A DNA stretch of 64,000 bases from Lysinibacillus fusiformis (GTDB lineage: Bacteria > Bacillota > Bacilli > Bacillales_A > Planococcaceae), in NCBI RefSeq assembly GCF_016925635.1, contig NZ_CP070490.1, forward strand, positions 2,176,001 to 2,240,000, read 5' to 3'. Position numbers and translations under genes: made by a program. Of the stretch, positions 1-8,643 are shown piece after piece; the stretch's first letter is position 1, and each line of letters begins with the position of its first letter. The notes under the pieces are model-generated. The model worked only from the letters and a program-made list of their open reading frames with translations, ran no database searches and was not told the DNA's origin.

Positions 1-217
1 CCTCTGCGATTAAACAGCATTGTATATAAGTTGTTACCATAGAAAACGTTATATTGATGGGTAGGAAATAAGCATTGATAGTAGACGCTCCTGTTTTGTT
101 GTATAAAAATGCCAAAATTAGAGGCAGAAGTATCATCGTTGATACGGCATAGTTACGAGAAAATTCCTTATAATCTTTCACTAATATTGCTTGAATACGT
201 GTCATTGAAATGTTCAT
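1..217 (-). CDS. ABC-2 type permease, N-terminal fragment (runs off the window)
   Basis: The minus-strand frame opens at an ATG that overlaps the stop of the upstream ATPase gene (ATGA overlap) and stays open to the window edge. It begins MNISMTRIQAILVKDYKEF, a typical cytoplasmic lead-in of ABC-2 export permeases (the RxxAIxxKDxKEF pattern), followed by a first hydrophobic segment. Coupling to the ATPase gene and to a LytTR regulator upstream makes it the membrane half of an ABC exporter. The substrate cannot be told. Only about 72 residues are present, so the assignment rests on the start motif and operon position. Confidence 0.75.
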   Translation of the reverse strand, partial: MNISMTRIQAILVKDYKEFSRNYAVSTMILLPLILAFLYNKTGASTINAYFLPINITFSMVTTYIQCCLIAE

Positions 218-1062
218 ACCAAATCACTCCCTGTTATTTGCATAAAAATATCACCCAATGTCGGCTCGTTTGTATTAATTCTTGTCACTTCATTGGAATG
301 CATCCATTGATACAGCTTCTCTGCATCTTGTGCACCGTTTTGTATAATCTCTTGTAAACCATTTTTGAGTTCAACTGTTATGGAATCAGTGCCAAATTCC
401 TTTTTCAAGTCCTTTGGTGCACCTATTGCTCGAATTTTCCCCCTATGAAGGAAGGCTACACGGTCACAAAGTATCTCTGCTTCGCTCATATCATGAGTAG
501 TTAAAAAAATCGTCGTACCCATGTCATTTAATCTTCGTAAGCCATTATAAATATGCTGGGTATTCACAGGGTCCAAAGCAGAAGTAGGCTCATCTAAAAA
601 TAATAATTCGGGCTTATGCATAATTGCACGAGCAAGTGTGACACGTTGAATCATTCCCTTTGAAAGCTGACTGATTTTCTTTTTACGTTCTGTATATAAG
701 TTTACAAAGTCCAAAGCTTCTTTTACAGCAGAGTGAGATAGCTGATATAAATTACTATAAAGTAATAAATTCTCTTCAATAGTTAGTCTTGTATACAAGC
801 CACTATTATCTGTTAAAATACCAAAACGTTTACGATTTTGACTTTTCTTCATTTCAGAAGCTGGTTGCCCAAATAACAGAACATTGCCTGCCGATTTATC
901 TGTTTGTGCCGTTAATATTTTAATAGTAGTTGTTTTACCAGAACCACTGGGCCCAAGAAAGCCGAATATTTCCCCTTTCTTAATCATAAAAGAAACATCC
1001 TGTAATGCTGTTTCATTATTAAATGTCTTTTTCAAGTTTTGTACATCAATCACTGCATTCAT
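214..1062 (-). CDS. ABC transporter ATP-binding protein (exporter type)
   Basis: 282 residues. Walker A GPSGSGKTT lies near residue 38, a signature LSKGMIQR near 133, Walker B LLFLDEPTSALDP near 152 and the switch histidine in TTHDMSE near 190, so the nucleotide-binding domain is complete. A roughly 60-residue C-terminal tail follows, as in CcmA-type exporter ATPases. It sits between the LytTR/ABC regulator upstream and the permease downstream, whose start overlaps this stop by 4 nt. It should energise export by that permease. A good RBS (aggaggt) precedes the ATG. The substrate is unknown; drug or peptide export is the usual role of such LytTR-linked systems. Confidence 0.9.
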   Translation of the reverse strand: MNAVIDVQNLKKTFNNETALQDVSFMIKKGEIFGFLGPSGSGKTTTIKILTAQTDKSAGNVLLFGQPASEMKKSQNRKRFGILTDNSGLYTRLTIEENLLLYSNLYQLSHSAVKEALDFVNLYTERKKKISQLSKGMIQRVTLARAIMHKPELLFLDEPTSALDPVNTQHIYNGLRRLNDMGTTIFLTTHDMSEAEILCDRVAFLHRGKIRAIGAPKDLKKEFGTDSITVELKNGLQEIIQNGAQDAEKLYQWMHSNEVTRINTNEPTLGDIFMQITGSDLV

Positions 1063-1208
1063 GTGTAAACCTCCTGTTTGTTGTTGATATCTACACTATA
1101 AATAACAAGCAAAAGGAACACAGTAAAAAATGGGTGAACAGCAGAAAATTGAGCATAGGAAGAACAATATCGAAGGTGACAGGAGTCGTTTATTTCCTGG
1201 GAAATCTA

Positions 1209-2171
1209 CTAAATTCCGAGTATTTCCTTTAAATTAGCAAGTTTATTTTTCGACAGTGGAACCACAGTTTTTTCTGTACTGTTGAGTGCTAGGCTATAGC
1301 TATTGCGTGTCCAAGTAATGATCTCTCGAACCTTTTGTAGGTTAACAATATAAGAACGATGGCTTCTAAAAAAGCCGAATGGTGTCAATTTTTGTTCTAG
1401 TTCATTTAGCGATAGAGTACACGGATATGCTTCACCCGCTACATAAATAGATACGTCTCCTTCAACACTTTCAATATAATCAATTTCTGGTGGATTAAAT
1501 AAAATAATCTTATCATTTTTCTTTGTTGGGATTTTATCCAGTCGAATGGGTGCATTTTTAAGGGGCTGAGGCGTTTGCTCTATGTCAACCTCTTTTATGT
1601 CTAAAGCATGTAAGTCAGTTCCATCTAATCGATGTATAGATGTACTTGCAACCATTAAATCTTCTAGATTATTTGATAATAAAATGATAATTTTATGCTC
1701 TTTCACGAGGTTTTTTAATAACTGTTGGACAGTTTGTTTCGAAAATTCATCTATATTTTGAAAGGGTTCTTCTAAAATTTGAATAGATGCCGGATGTAGG
1801 TACGTATTCAATAATTTTAATCGCTGCTTTTCACTATTAGAAAGCTTACTAATTCTATTGTTTTTTTGTTCAGTAAGCTTAAAAAGCTTCAATAAATTCT
1901 CTGTTTCATTAGTTGGGCGATTAAAAAGTTTCAAAAAGAACTGGATGTACTCGCGAGCTGTGAGTCGTTCATATAATGCACTTTCACGAAAATAAGTACT
2001 AGTATCATTTTGTTTCATAAACCATTGCATTAAAGTATGTATTTTGGAAACGTCTGTGTAGATGCCGATAATCGTGCCAGGTTGTAGAGAAAGATGAAAG
2101 CTTGGATAAATAACATTGCCAGCTTCAATATATGGATCAACCTGAATATCAATATTTTGTTCCACGTTCAT
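1209..2171 (-). CDS. LytTR-family regulator fused to a degenerate ABC ATPase-like domain
   Basis: 320 residues in two parts. Residues 1-200 resemble an ABC ATPase that has lost catalysis: the Walker A position reads PGTIIGIYTDVSK with no GK(S/T), while a signature-like LSNSEKQRLKL and a Walker B-like IQILEEPFQNID remain. Residues about 220-320 form a LytTR DNA-binding domain (FFRSHRSYIVNLQKVREI, then VPLSKNKLANLKEIL). The gene is first in a minus-strand operon with an exporter ATPase and permease, so it probably senses the transporter or its substrate and controls the operon. The ATPase-like part may dimerise with the intact ATPase; that is inference. It ends 146 nt before the ATPase gene. 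Confidence 0.8.
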   Translation of the reverse strand: MNVEQNIDIQVDPYIEAGNVIYPSFHLSLQPGTIIGIYTDVSKIHTLMQWFMKQNDTSTYFRESALYERLTAREYIQFFLKLFNRPTNETENLLKLFKLTEQKNNRISKLSNSEKQRLKLLNTYLHPASIQILEEPFQNIDEFSKQTVQQLLKNLVKEHKIIILLSNNLEDLMVASTSIHRLDGTDLHALDIKEVDIEQTPQPLKNAPIRLDKIPTKKNDKIILFNPPEIDYIESVEGDVSIYVAGEAYPCTLSLNELEQKLTPFGFFRSHRSYIVNLQKVREIITWTRNSYSLALNSTEKTVVPLSKNKLANLKEILGI

Positions 2172-2176
2172 TCCTC

Positions 2177-2755
2177 CTAAATTTTGCTAGCTTGTAAAAA
2201 GTATTTGATATCAGTGTGTGCTTGTGAGTGGCTCATTTGACAATAATTTGAGTTAGAGGTATCCATAAAGCCATGTAAGCCTTGATATTGTTTGATTTGA
2301 ACATTCGGTATGCCAGCAAGTGTCTTCTTTAATAATTGAACATCAAAGCTACTTTCATGGCTAGATAAAATGACCAAAGTTGGGCAAGATGGTATGTTAT
2401 CAAGGTATTGACGGATCCGTGATCCATATACACAAATGACACGGTGTAGGGGGAGTGTAGTTAATCGCCAGGCTAAAGTTGCACCTACACTATAGCCAAT
2501 TAATATTACCTCATCGTAATTTTCACAAGCCTCCAATAATTTTTGTGAAAGGAACTCAAGAGGAGCATCGAAGCCAACTGTCTGTACGAAAAAATCATAG
2601 GCTTGTTTTTCCTGTTCATATGGAAAGGAAAGTCCCTCAGGATAGAGTGGAATAAGGGAAACGGTAGTGTCTTCATCACAATATACTTGCACCTGTTCTT
2701 CAATAAAATGATTAACCCCATAGATTTCATGTAATATAAAAACTTTTCTTTTCAT
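2177..2755 (-). CDS. alpha/beta hydrolase, dienelactone-hydrolase-like
   Basis: 192 residues. After the first strand (KVFILHEIYG, oxyanion region) a nucleophile elbow GYSVGATLAW lies near residue 87, with the likely catalytic Ser in G-Y-S-V-G. A late His in GLHGFMD near 164 fits the triad. The size and HEIYG opening match small dienelactone-hydrolase-like proteins of Bacilli, whose substrates are mostly unknown. The stop is only 5 nt from the start of the LytTR regulator, so the two could be cotranscribed with this gene first. No signal peptide, so cytoplasmic. Confidence 0.7.
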   Translation of the reverse strand: MKRKVFILHEIYGVNHFIEEQVQVYCDEDTTVSLIPLYPEGLSFPYEQEKQAYDFFVQTVGFDAPLEFLSQKLLEACENYDEVILIGYSVGATLAWRLTTLPLHRVICVYGSRIRQYLDNIPSCPTLVILSSHESSFDVQLLKKTLAGIPNVQIKQYQGLHGFMDTSNSNYCQMSHSQAHTDIKYFLQASKI

Positions 2756-2926
2756 TACGACCTCTATTATCTTTTTTCCAATAGTGTATCAAAAAGTAAG
2801 TATAACGTATATTTAGCTTTCAAAAAGTGCAACGATGGACATTTTTACGTTTATGCACAAAAAAACACAAATTTGTTGATCAGGTATTATATGTACTCCG
2901 AAAAACGGATTTGCTATTATCTTTTT

Positions 2927-2945
2927 GATAATGATTCTCATTATT
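2927..2945. promoter_or_regulatory. Fur box upstream of the siderophore-binding lipoprotein gene
   Basis: GATAATGATTCTCATTATT matches the 19-bp Fur consensus (GATAATGATAATCATTATC) at most positions. It lies 28 bp before the ATG at 2974 and predicts iron repression of that gene. Confidence 0.85.
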
Positions 2946-2973
2946 GCATTGGAAAACTAAAGGAGGATATACA

Positions 2974-3975
2974 ATGAAGAAGCCATGGATAATGGTATTA
3001 TTCACTTTGTTACTATCAGTGTTGCTAGTAGCATGTAATAATGCCGAAGAGAAAGTAGCGAATCAACCCGAAAAAGAAAAAGAGGAGATGAAGGGGGAAT
3101 CTTCCATTTATCCTCTGACATATACAGATGCTCTAGGAAAAGAAGTAATCATTGAGAAAGAGCCGAAGCGTGTTATTTCTTTGATGCATGTATTATACCC
3201 AGATGTTTTATTAGCATTAGATACGAAGCCAGTAGGTATTGCAAATGCTGATACTATGTTTAATTTATGGGAATCCTATCAATCTTTTGTGAAAGAACAA
3301 AAATTTAAAGATATTGGTGATGTTAGAAGTCCAAGTCTTGAAAAAATAGTAGAACTAAAACCGGATTTAATTTTGGCTGCTTCAGGCGTGCATGATCAGC
3401 TATATGACCAATTATCAGCAATAGCACCTGTTGTATATTTAAATCAAAGAGCGATGTCTACTGATCAAGAGTTAGCCGTGACAGAAATTTCAAAGGTATT
3501 AGGGAAAGAAGAACAAGGAAAGGCGCTATTAGAAGAAGTCAGCGGAAAAATTACAGACGGCCGTGAAGCTTTAAAGAATTTTACAGCCAAAGGAGAAACG
3601 GTAGTTTTTACATCCGTAAATACGAAAGAAGGGTTTTGGATATATGGTAAAAATATTGCGCCAACGAATCCTGAACATGGTTTAGGTATTAAAGTTCCAG
3701 AAAATTACCCAGAAGATATAACAAAGGAAGTAAGTATGGAGGGAATGTCGGTCTTAAACCCAGATCACTTATTTATTTTCCTTGATAAGAGTGGTATTAC
3801 CATGAGTGAAGAGGAATTTTTAAAATCCTATGAAGAGAGTGCAGTTTGGAATAACATCAATGCAGTGAAAAATAAAAATGTTTATATTGTGGATCGTTCC
3901 TTATTTGCACAGGATGCCCCAATTGCAACCATGTATGGAATAGATATAGTTGTAGATTTATTAAAAGATAAATAA
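2974..3975 (+). CDS. iron-siderophore ABC transporter substrate-binding lipoprotein
   Basis: 333 residues from the ATG at 2974, which has a strong RBS (aaaggagg) 7 nt upstream; an in-frame ATG at 2944 lacks one. A signal peptide MKKPWIMVLFTLLL with lipobox LLVAC marks a lipoprotein anchored outside the membrane. The body follows the type III periplasmic-binding fold of FepB/FhuD-like proteins: PKRVISLMHVLYPDVLLAL, then LEKIVELKPDLILA, then the long linker helix and IVVDLLKDK at the end. The Fur box just upstream supports a role in ferric siderophore capture. No permease or ATPase lies beside it, so it must share a transporter encoded elsewhere. The exact siderophore is unknown. Confidence 0.88.
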   Translation: MKKPWIMVLFTLLLSVLLVACNNAEEKVANQPEKEKEEMKGESSIYPLTYTDALGKEVIIEKEPKRVISLMHVLYPDVLLALDTKPVGIANADTMFNLWESYQSFVKEQKFKDIGDVRSPSLEKIVELKPDLILAASGVHDQLYDQLSAIAPVVYLNQRAMSTDQELAVTEISKVLGKEEQGKALLEEVSGKITDGREALKNFTAKGETVVFTSVNTKEGFWIYGKNIAPTNPEHGLGIKVPENYPEDITKEVSMEGMSVLNPDHLFIFLDKSGITMSEEEFLKSYEESAVWNNINAVKNKNVYIVDRSLFAQDAPIATMYGIDIVVDLLKDK

Positions 3976-3986
3976 GATTATGCTAA

Positions 3987-4028
3987 AAAAGAAATAGTAT
4001 GCCTAATGCATACTATTTCTTCCTTTAT
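3987..4028 (+). terminator. Rho-independent terminator after the binding-protein gene
   Basis: Inverted repeat AGAAATAGTATGC / GCATACTATTTCT with a 5-nt loop, followed by a T-rich run. It ends the iron-binding lipoprotein transcript. Confidence 0.85.
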
Positions 4029-4092
4029 AAAGAAGAATGTTAATAAATGGTGACGGAATATGTATTATTATCATGTTTTGTAATAATTTCAT

Positions 4093-4120
4093 TTGATAAT
4101 GATTATCATTATCGTATAAT
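4093..4120 (+). promoter_or_regulatory. Fur box overlapping a promoter for the ferredoxin reductase gene
   Basis: A near-consensus Fur box (4095-4113, GATAATGATTATCATTATC) lies across a promoter with -35 TTGATA (4093-4098) and -10 TATAAT (4115-4120), spacing 16. Fur binding would block RNA polymerase. The same arrangement recurs at 49,375-49,402. Confidence 0.85.
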
Positions 4121-4238
4121 GGTATTAAGGAGGAAGTTCAAAGTAATTTATACAAGTAGAAATATACAGTAGGGCTGTCATGCAGTATTAGTCCAATTGT
4201 TTAGATAGGTAATGACAAAAAGAAAGGTGTGTTAAGTA

Positions 4239-5288
4239 TTGTTAGAACAAGAATTGTATGATGTAACCATTATTGGTGGTGGACCAGCAGGTTTATATTC
4301 TAGCTTTTATTGTGGTTTACGTGAAATGAAAACCAAGCTAATTGAATCACAGCCACAGCTAGGCGGTAAAATTCATGTTTATCCAGAGAAAATGATTTGG
4401 GATGTTGGTGGTGTAACGCCTATTTCAGGGGGGCAACTAATTAAACAATTAGTTGAGCAAGCCTTAACCTTTAATCCTTCTATATATACAAATGAAAAAG
4501 TGCTGTCCATTGCTAAAAATGAAGATGGTATTTTTGTCATCGCAGCGGAGTCAGGAAATATTCATTATTCCAAAACGGTTATCGTTGCTATTGGTGGTGG
4601 CATCCTAAATCCTCAAAAAATTGAGATTGAGGGCGCAGAACGCTTTGAAGTATCTAATTTAAATTACACAATTAAATCCTATGAAAAATTTAAAGATAAG
4701 GCAGTTATTATTTCAGGTGGTGGTAATACAGCGGTAGACTGGGCGTTAGAATTAATGGAGATAGCATCCAAGGTCTATTTAACTTATCGAAAAGATACTT
4801 TGTCTGCACATGAGGCTCAAATTACAGAGCTTACAAATAGTTCGATTGAATGCCATTTCAATTCTGAAATTACGAAGCTGATTGCAGACGATCAAGCAGG
4901 AATGATTAAAGCAATTGCTTTAACAAATCATGAAACAGGTACTGTAACGGAAATTCCTATTGATGAAGTGGTCATCAGTCATGGATATGTACGTGATAAA
5001 GAATTGTTAGATAATAGTCCGTTAGCCATTGATCGCAAAAATGATTATTTTATTGCTGGTACGATTAATAGTGAATCATCCATTCCAGGCCTTTATGCTG
5101 CTGGTGATATTTTGAGCCATGATGGTAAAATTCATTTAATTGCAGCAGCATTTCATGATGCACTTCATGCAGTGAATAGTGCGAAGAAGTATATTCAACC
5201 TGATGCTTCTGAGGGCGGTATCGTTTCCTCCCATAATGATATTTTCAAACAACGTAATCGTAAGCTATTACAGGAAAGTTTAAAATAA
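4239..5288 (+). CDS. ycgT: ferredoxin/flavodoxin--NADP+ reductase, YcgT/YumC type
   Basis: 349 residues, starting at TTG with RBS agaaagg. Thioredoxin-reductase-like fold without the CxxC redox pair: FAD-binding GGGPAGLYS near residue 13, QPQLGGKI near 40, NADPH-binding GGGNTAVDWALE near 162, and the second FAD motif LYAAGDILSHDGKIHLIAAAFHD near 285, all features of type-II ferredoxin-NADP+ reductases. B. subtilis has two such enzymes, of which YcgT is Fur-regulated. The Fur box over this gene's promoter therefore favours a YcgT-like role, supplying reduced flavodoxin or ferredoxin for iron release from siderophores or heme. A 120-nt leader separates promoter and start. Confidence 0.85.
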   Translation: MLEQELYDVTIIGGGPAGLYSSFYCGLREMKTKLIESQPQLGGKIHVYPEKMIWDVGGVTPISGGQLIKQLVEQALTFNPSIYTNEKVLSIAKNEDGIFVIAAESGNIHYSKTVIVAIGGGILNPQKIEIEGAERFEVSNLNYTIKSYEKFKDKAVIISGGGNTAVDWALELMEIASKVYLTYRKDTLSAHEAQITELTNSSIECHFNSEITKLIADDQAGMIKAIALTNHETGTVTEIPIDEVVISHGYVRDKELLDNSPLAIDRKNDYFIAGTINSESSIPGLYAAGDILSHDGKIHLIAAAFHDALHAVNSAKKYIQPDASEGGIVSSHNDIFKQRNRKLLQESLK

Positions 5289-5296
5289 TCGATTTT

Positions 5297-5334
5297 AGGA
5301 GCACTAATGTATTATTAGTGTTCCTTTCTTTTTG
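5297..5334 (+). terminator. Rho-independent terminator after the ferredoxin reductase gene
   Basis: Stem AGGAGCACTAAT / ATTAGTGTTCCT with a short loop and a T-rich tail, immediately after the stop codon. Confidence 0.8.
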
Positions 5335-5349
5335 TCTTGATGTAACAAT

Positions 5350-6186
5350 ATGAAAAGAAGGGAGGCGTTCAACATAGACACACAAGAAATAATAGAATTC
5401 TATACAACTGCTCCATTAACATTTATAGATGTCATTACGGAGAAGATTTCTTCCGAAACAGTCGTTACGAATTACAAGACGATGACCAACGCAGCAGGTT
5501 TAATTTTTCCGATCAAGGGAGTAGCTGATGTACAAATTGAAGGTGAAAATTACCACTTAGAAAAAGGGCAGATTGTCCATGTGGGTCCCAATTTACCTAT
5601 AAATCGTATAATTGCGAGCGATACTAAATTCGAGTATGCAGTCATTCATTTTCAACTAGCAGAAGGAGATAATGCAAAGTTCCCTCTCTATAATCGTCAC
5701 TTTACTTTACAGGTAGGAGAACAAATCAAATTAATGAATATGCTGCAGCAATTAATACAAAATTATCTTATGCGTAGTCATTTATCTTATCTTCAATCTA
5801 AGGCTCTTTTTTTAAACATTTTAGAGGAAATGCTTTTAACCATTAAAATGATGGACTATCAATATAAAAAAGAAAACATAACGTTAATTATGGAGTATAT
5901 ACAAGAAAATTATACAAAGAATATGACTGTCATGGATATCGCAAAACATTTTAATATGGAACGAAGAAAACTGGCCTATCTATTTGAGAAAAAAATGGGT
6001 GTTAGTCCAAATGTTTATCTCACTGATTTGCGTATTCAAAAATCTAAAATTTTACTGAGAACTTCCCATTTATCTGTTAAAGAAATTGCAGAAAAAGTGG
6101 GCTATACAGACTATTTTTATTTTAGTCGTGTATTTAAAAAAATCACAGGGTTATCGCCAAGTCTGTTCCGTAAATATATGAATTAA
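5350..6186 (+). CDS. AraC-family transcriptional regulator
   Basis: 278 residues from the ATG at 5350. Residues 1-150 form a cupin-like sensor domain. Residues about 175-278 hold two helix-turn-helix motifs of the AraC type (MTVMDIAKHFNMERRKLAYLF, then VKEIAEKVGYTDYFYFSRVFK). It follows Fur-controlled iron genes, and AraC regulators such as Btr of B. subtilis control siderophore uptake, so an iron role is plausible but unproven. Start oddity: the ATG at 5350 has no visible RBS, whereas a strong GGGAGG at 5360-5365 sits 8 nt before an in-frame ATA (5374), which would give a protein starting at IDTQEIIEFY (270 residues). Confidence 0.85.
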   Translation: MKRREAFNIDTQEIIEFYTTAPLTFIDVITEKISSETVVTNYKTMTNAAGLIFPIKGVADVQIEGENYHLEKGQIVHVGPNLPINRIIASDTKFEYAVIHFQLAEGDNAKFPLYNRHFTLQVGEQIKLMNMLQQLIQNYLMRSHLSYLQSKALFLNILEEMLLTIKMMDYQYKKENITLIMEYIQENYTKNMTVMDIAKHFNMERRKLAYLFEKKMGVSPNVYLTDLRIQKSKILLRTSHLSVKEIAEKVGYTDYFYFSRVFKKITGLSPSLFRKYMN

Positions 6187-6187
6187 C

Positions 6188-6227
6188 AAACACCTAGTGG
6201 AAAAATAACTTTCATTAGGTGTTTTTC
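6188..6227 (+). terminator. Rho-independent terminator after the AraC gene
   Basis: Stem AAACACCTA / TAGGTGTTTTT with a run of T; it separates the regulator from the helicase operon. Confidence 0.8.
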
Positions 6228-6297
6228 GTATAGAAAGAACATAGCTTTTCCTTTTTTGGACATCCTAAGATAGAAAAAATGACATGAGGTGATGATC

Positions 6298-7806
6298 ATG
6301 AAAATAGAAAGGTCGTCCGAGTGGGAAGAAGGCTTTATCAACAGATTAAATCATCTTGAAAACTGGCATAGCTGGACATTGTATAAGATGAACTATGATA
6401 TTGTGAAAATGAAATTAATACCTGATTTTACAGGATTGCAGGCTACGAAGTATTTACCTAATTTACAACCTTTGGCGCACCAGCTACAAGCAGCTGAAAC
6501 AGTTATTGAACGTATGAATGGAAAAGCTATTTTAGCCGATGAAGTAGGACTAGGTAAAACGATTGAAGCAGGGCTAATCTTAAAGGAATACCTTATTAGA
6601 GGCCTTGTGAAAAGAGCATTGATTTTGGCTCCAGCTTCTCTAATAAATCAGTGGATTGAAGAGTTAAATATAAAATTTCATATTCCTGCCGTTGCATATA
6701 AAAAAAATTGTCCGATAGAGCGCTATGATGTCCTCATTATGAGTATGGATACGGCAAAAAAGAGTCCACATAGAGAGCGCATTTATGAGCAGGATTATGA
6801 CATGATAATTATTGATGAGGCACATAAATTAAAAAATAATAAAACACAAATTTACGAGTTTGTACAAGGCTTAAAGAAAAAGTTCTGCTTATTATTAACT
6901 GCCACACCTATTCAAAATGATATCTTTGAATTGTATTATTTAATCTCCTTATTAAAGCCTGGACATCTAGGTAACTATGACGCCTTCCAATCGGCTTTCT
7001 CTGCTAGCAAGCATGATTTAGAGCATGATGATTATTTAAAAGAGTTGGTTAATCAGGTAATGGTCAGAAATCGTAGGGAAGATACGGGGATTGATTGGAC
7101 AAATCGTCGTGTTCAAATTGTGCCGATTACATTTACGAACGAAGAAAGAGAAGTTTACGAAATGCTTGGCAACCTTCAAAACACAGGGTCATTTTCATTA
7201 ATTACGTTGCAAAAAGAAATGTGTAGTAGCAAGGAAGCTACAGCCTTAACATTAACGAATATGCTAGAGGATCATGTGCAACCACAAGAAATTGAAGCGA
7301 TTATTACTAAATTAATGACCTTGGAAGTGAATTCAAAGGCGGAAAAGACATTGGAAATTGTTAAGCAAGCGAATGACAAGGTTATTATTTTTACAGAATA
7401 TCGTGCTACGCAAATATATTTGCAATGGTACTTACATTCTAATGGCATATCAAGTGTGCTGTTTAATGGGAAATTTAATAAAAGTAAACGAGATTATATG
7501 AAGCACCTATTTAAAGAAAGAGCCCAGGTGCTCATCGCTACCGAGGCAGGAGGAGAGGGGATAAACCTTCAATTTTGTCATCATGTAATCAACTATGATT
7601 TACCTTGGAATCCAATGAAGCTAGAGCAACGTATTGGCCGTGTCCATCGTTTGGGACAGGAGCATGATGTCCATATTTATAACCTTGCCATTGAACATAC
7701 AATTGAAGAGAAAATCTTGGAATTGCTTCATACAAAGATTGATGTGTTCGAGAAGGTGGTTGGCGATTTAGATGCTATTTTAACAAACTTTAAAGAATCT
7801 GTATAA
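6298..7806 (+). CDS. yqhH: SNF2-family DEAD/DEAH helicase, YqhH-like
   Basis: 502 residues from the ATG at 6298 (RBS aggtg; an upstream GTG overlaps it). Superfamily 2 motifs are complete: Q/motif I ADEVGLGKTIEAGL near residue 78, DEAH box IIIDEAHKLKN near 178, motif III LLTATPIQND near 203, and in the C-terminal lobe EAGGEGINLQ and QRIGRVHRLGQ. These define RapA/SNF2-like ATPases that translocate on duplex nucleic acid. The following gene is a YqhG homologue, and B. subtilis has the same yqhG/yqhH neighbours (order recalled, not checked). Its cellular function is not established; no nuclease or methylase domain is attached. Confidence 0.85.
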   Translation: MKIERSSEWEEGFINRLNHLENWHSWTLYKMNYDIVKMKLIPDFTGLQATKYLPNLQPLAHQLQAAETVIERMNGKAILADEVGLGKTIEAGLILKEYLIRGLVKRALILAPASLINQWIEELNIKFHIPAVAYKKNCPIERYDVLIMSMDTAKKSPHRERIYEQDYDMIIIDEAHKLKNNKTQIYEFVQGLKKKFCLLLTATPIQNDIFELYYLISLLKPGHLGNYDAFQSAFSASKHDLEHDDYLKELVNQVMVRNRREDTGIDWTNRRVQIVPITFTNEEREVYEMLGNLQNTGSFSLITLQKEMCSSKEATALTLTNMLEDHVQPQEIEAIITKLMTLEVNSKAEKTLEIVKQANDKVIIFTEYRATQIYLQWYLHSNGISSVLFNGKFNKSKRDYMKHLFKERAQVLIATEAGGEGINLQFCHHVINYDLPWNPMKLEQRIGRVHRLGQEHDVHIYNLAIEHTIEEKILELLHTKIDVFEKVVGDLDAILTNFKESV

Positions 7807-7824
7807 GGGTAGGGAGGTGCAGCT

Positions 7825-8604
7825 ATGTATCCGCAGCAAGTTCACCACTATTTAAAGGAATTTTTTATGGAGAATGACTGTGCAATTTTAGGAGAAGAGA
7901 ATCATTATCTAACCGTTCAATTAACGATAGACATAGATAAAAGAATTATGAATAGGCCATTTTATTGGCAATATGTTGAAGCAACAAATAGTGAACCAAA
8001 CCCAGCGCAAGTAACCTTCATTACAAATCAAACGGCAATGGTTGGTAACCTATTTGGGGAAGCTATTCATTACGGCTCACCACGTTTAAATCAGATATTT
8101 TTAGCTACAAGAGAACTAGGAGCCTATGTTCAATTGTTTGAAAAAGTGGATCGTGATATGGGGCAGGTTATTTTAACACCTTGGTTAGGTGTTAACTTTA
8201 AAGTTTCTTATTGCTGTGATCGTACAAAAGAAATGCTTTACTCATTTGGCATCAATTTATTCACTGGTGTTATCAAGGAAGATTTTCATGAAACGATTTG
8301 TTCATCGGACTTTGACACAGAACCCGAAGAGAATGTATTTCATGTGCAATATATTATTAAGCCTGCCCGAGCAATTGAAAGATTAAAGGCAACAATTGAG
8401 TCAATTATTGAGCAGGATGATCATTCTTGGGCAACGGAAGCACAAAAACGATGGCAACGTGATCAACGTGTATTAGATTATTTTTATGAAGATGTAGAGG
8501 ATAAACCAGAATGTTATGAAATTGAAAGAAAAGCATTAGAAGAGCAATATGAAGCAAAAATTAAAATTGAAGTCATTAATGGTGGATTATTTTATCTCTT
8601 TTAA
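7825..8604 (+). CDS. yqhG: YqhG-like conserved protein
   Basis: 259 residues, start with RBS gggaggtg. No catalytic motif is visible. The sequence is soluble and acidic, with a helical C-terminal third rich in E and R (IERLKATIESII, RWQRDQRVLDYFYED). Its place 18 nt behind the SNF2 helicase, and its opening YPQQVHHYLKEFF, match YqhG of B. subtilis, a protein of unknown function paired with YqhH. The two are probably cotranscribed and may act together. Confidence 0.8.
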   Translation: MYPQQVHHYLKEFFMENDCAILGEENHYLTVQLTIDIDKRIMNRPFYWQYVEATNSEPNPAQVTFITNQTAMVGNLFGEAIHYGSPRLNQIFLATRELGAYVQLFEKVDRDMGQVILTPWLGVNFKVSYCCDRTKEMLYSFGINLFTGVIKEDFHETICSSDFDTEPEENVFHVQYIIKPARAIERLKATIESIIEQDDHSWATEAQKRWQRDQRVLDYFYEDVEDKPECYEIERKALEEQYEAKIKIEVINGGLFYLF

Positions 8605-8608
8605 ATGA

Positions 8609-8640
8609 GGAGCTGTCTGAGAAAAAGACAGCTCCTTCTT
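8609..8640 (+). terminator. Rho-independent terminator after yqhG
   Basis: Stem GGAGCTGTCT / AGACAGCTCC with T-rich tail, placed between convergent genes. Confidence 0.8.
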
Positions 8641-8643
8641 GCT

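Noticed and set aside
4121-4238. Short leader peptide gene after the aggagga at 4127-4134
   Set aside because: A good RBS is present but no ATG, GTG or TTG follows at usable distance.
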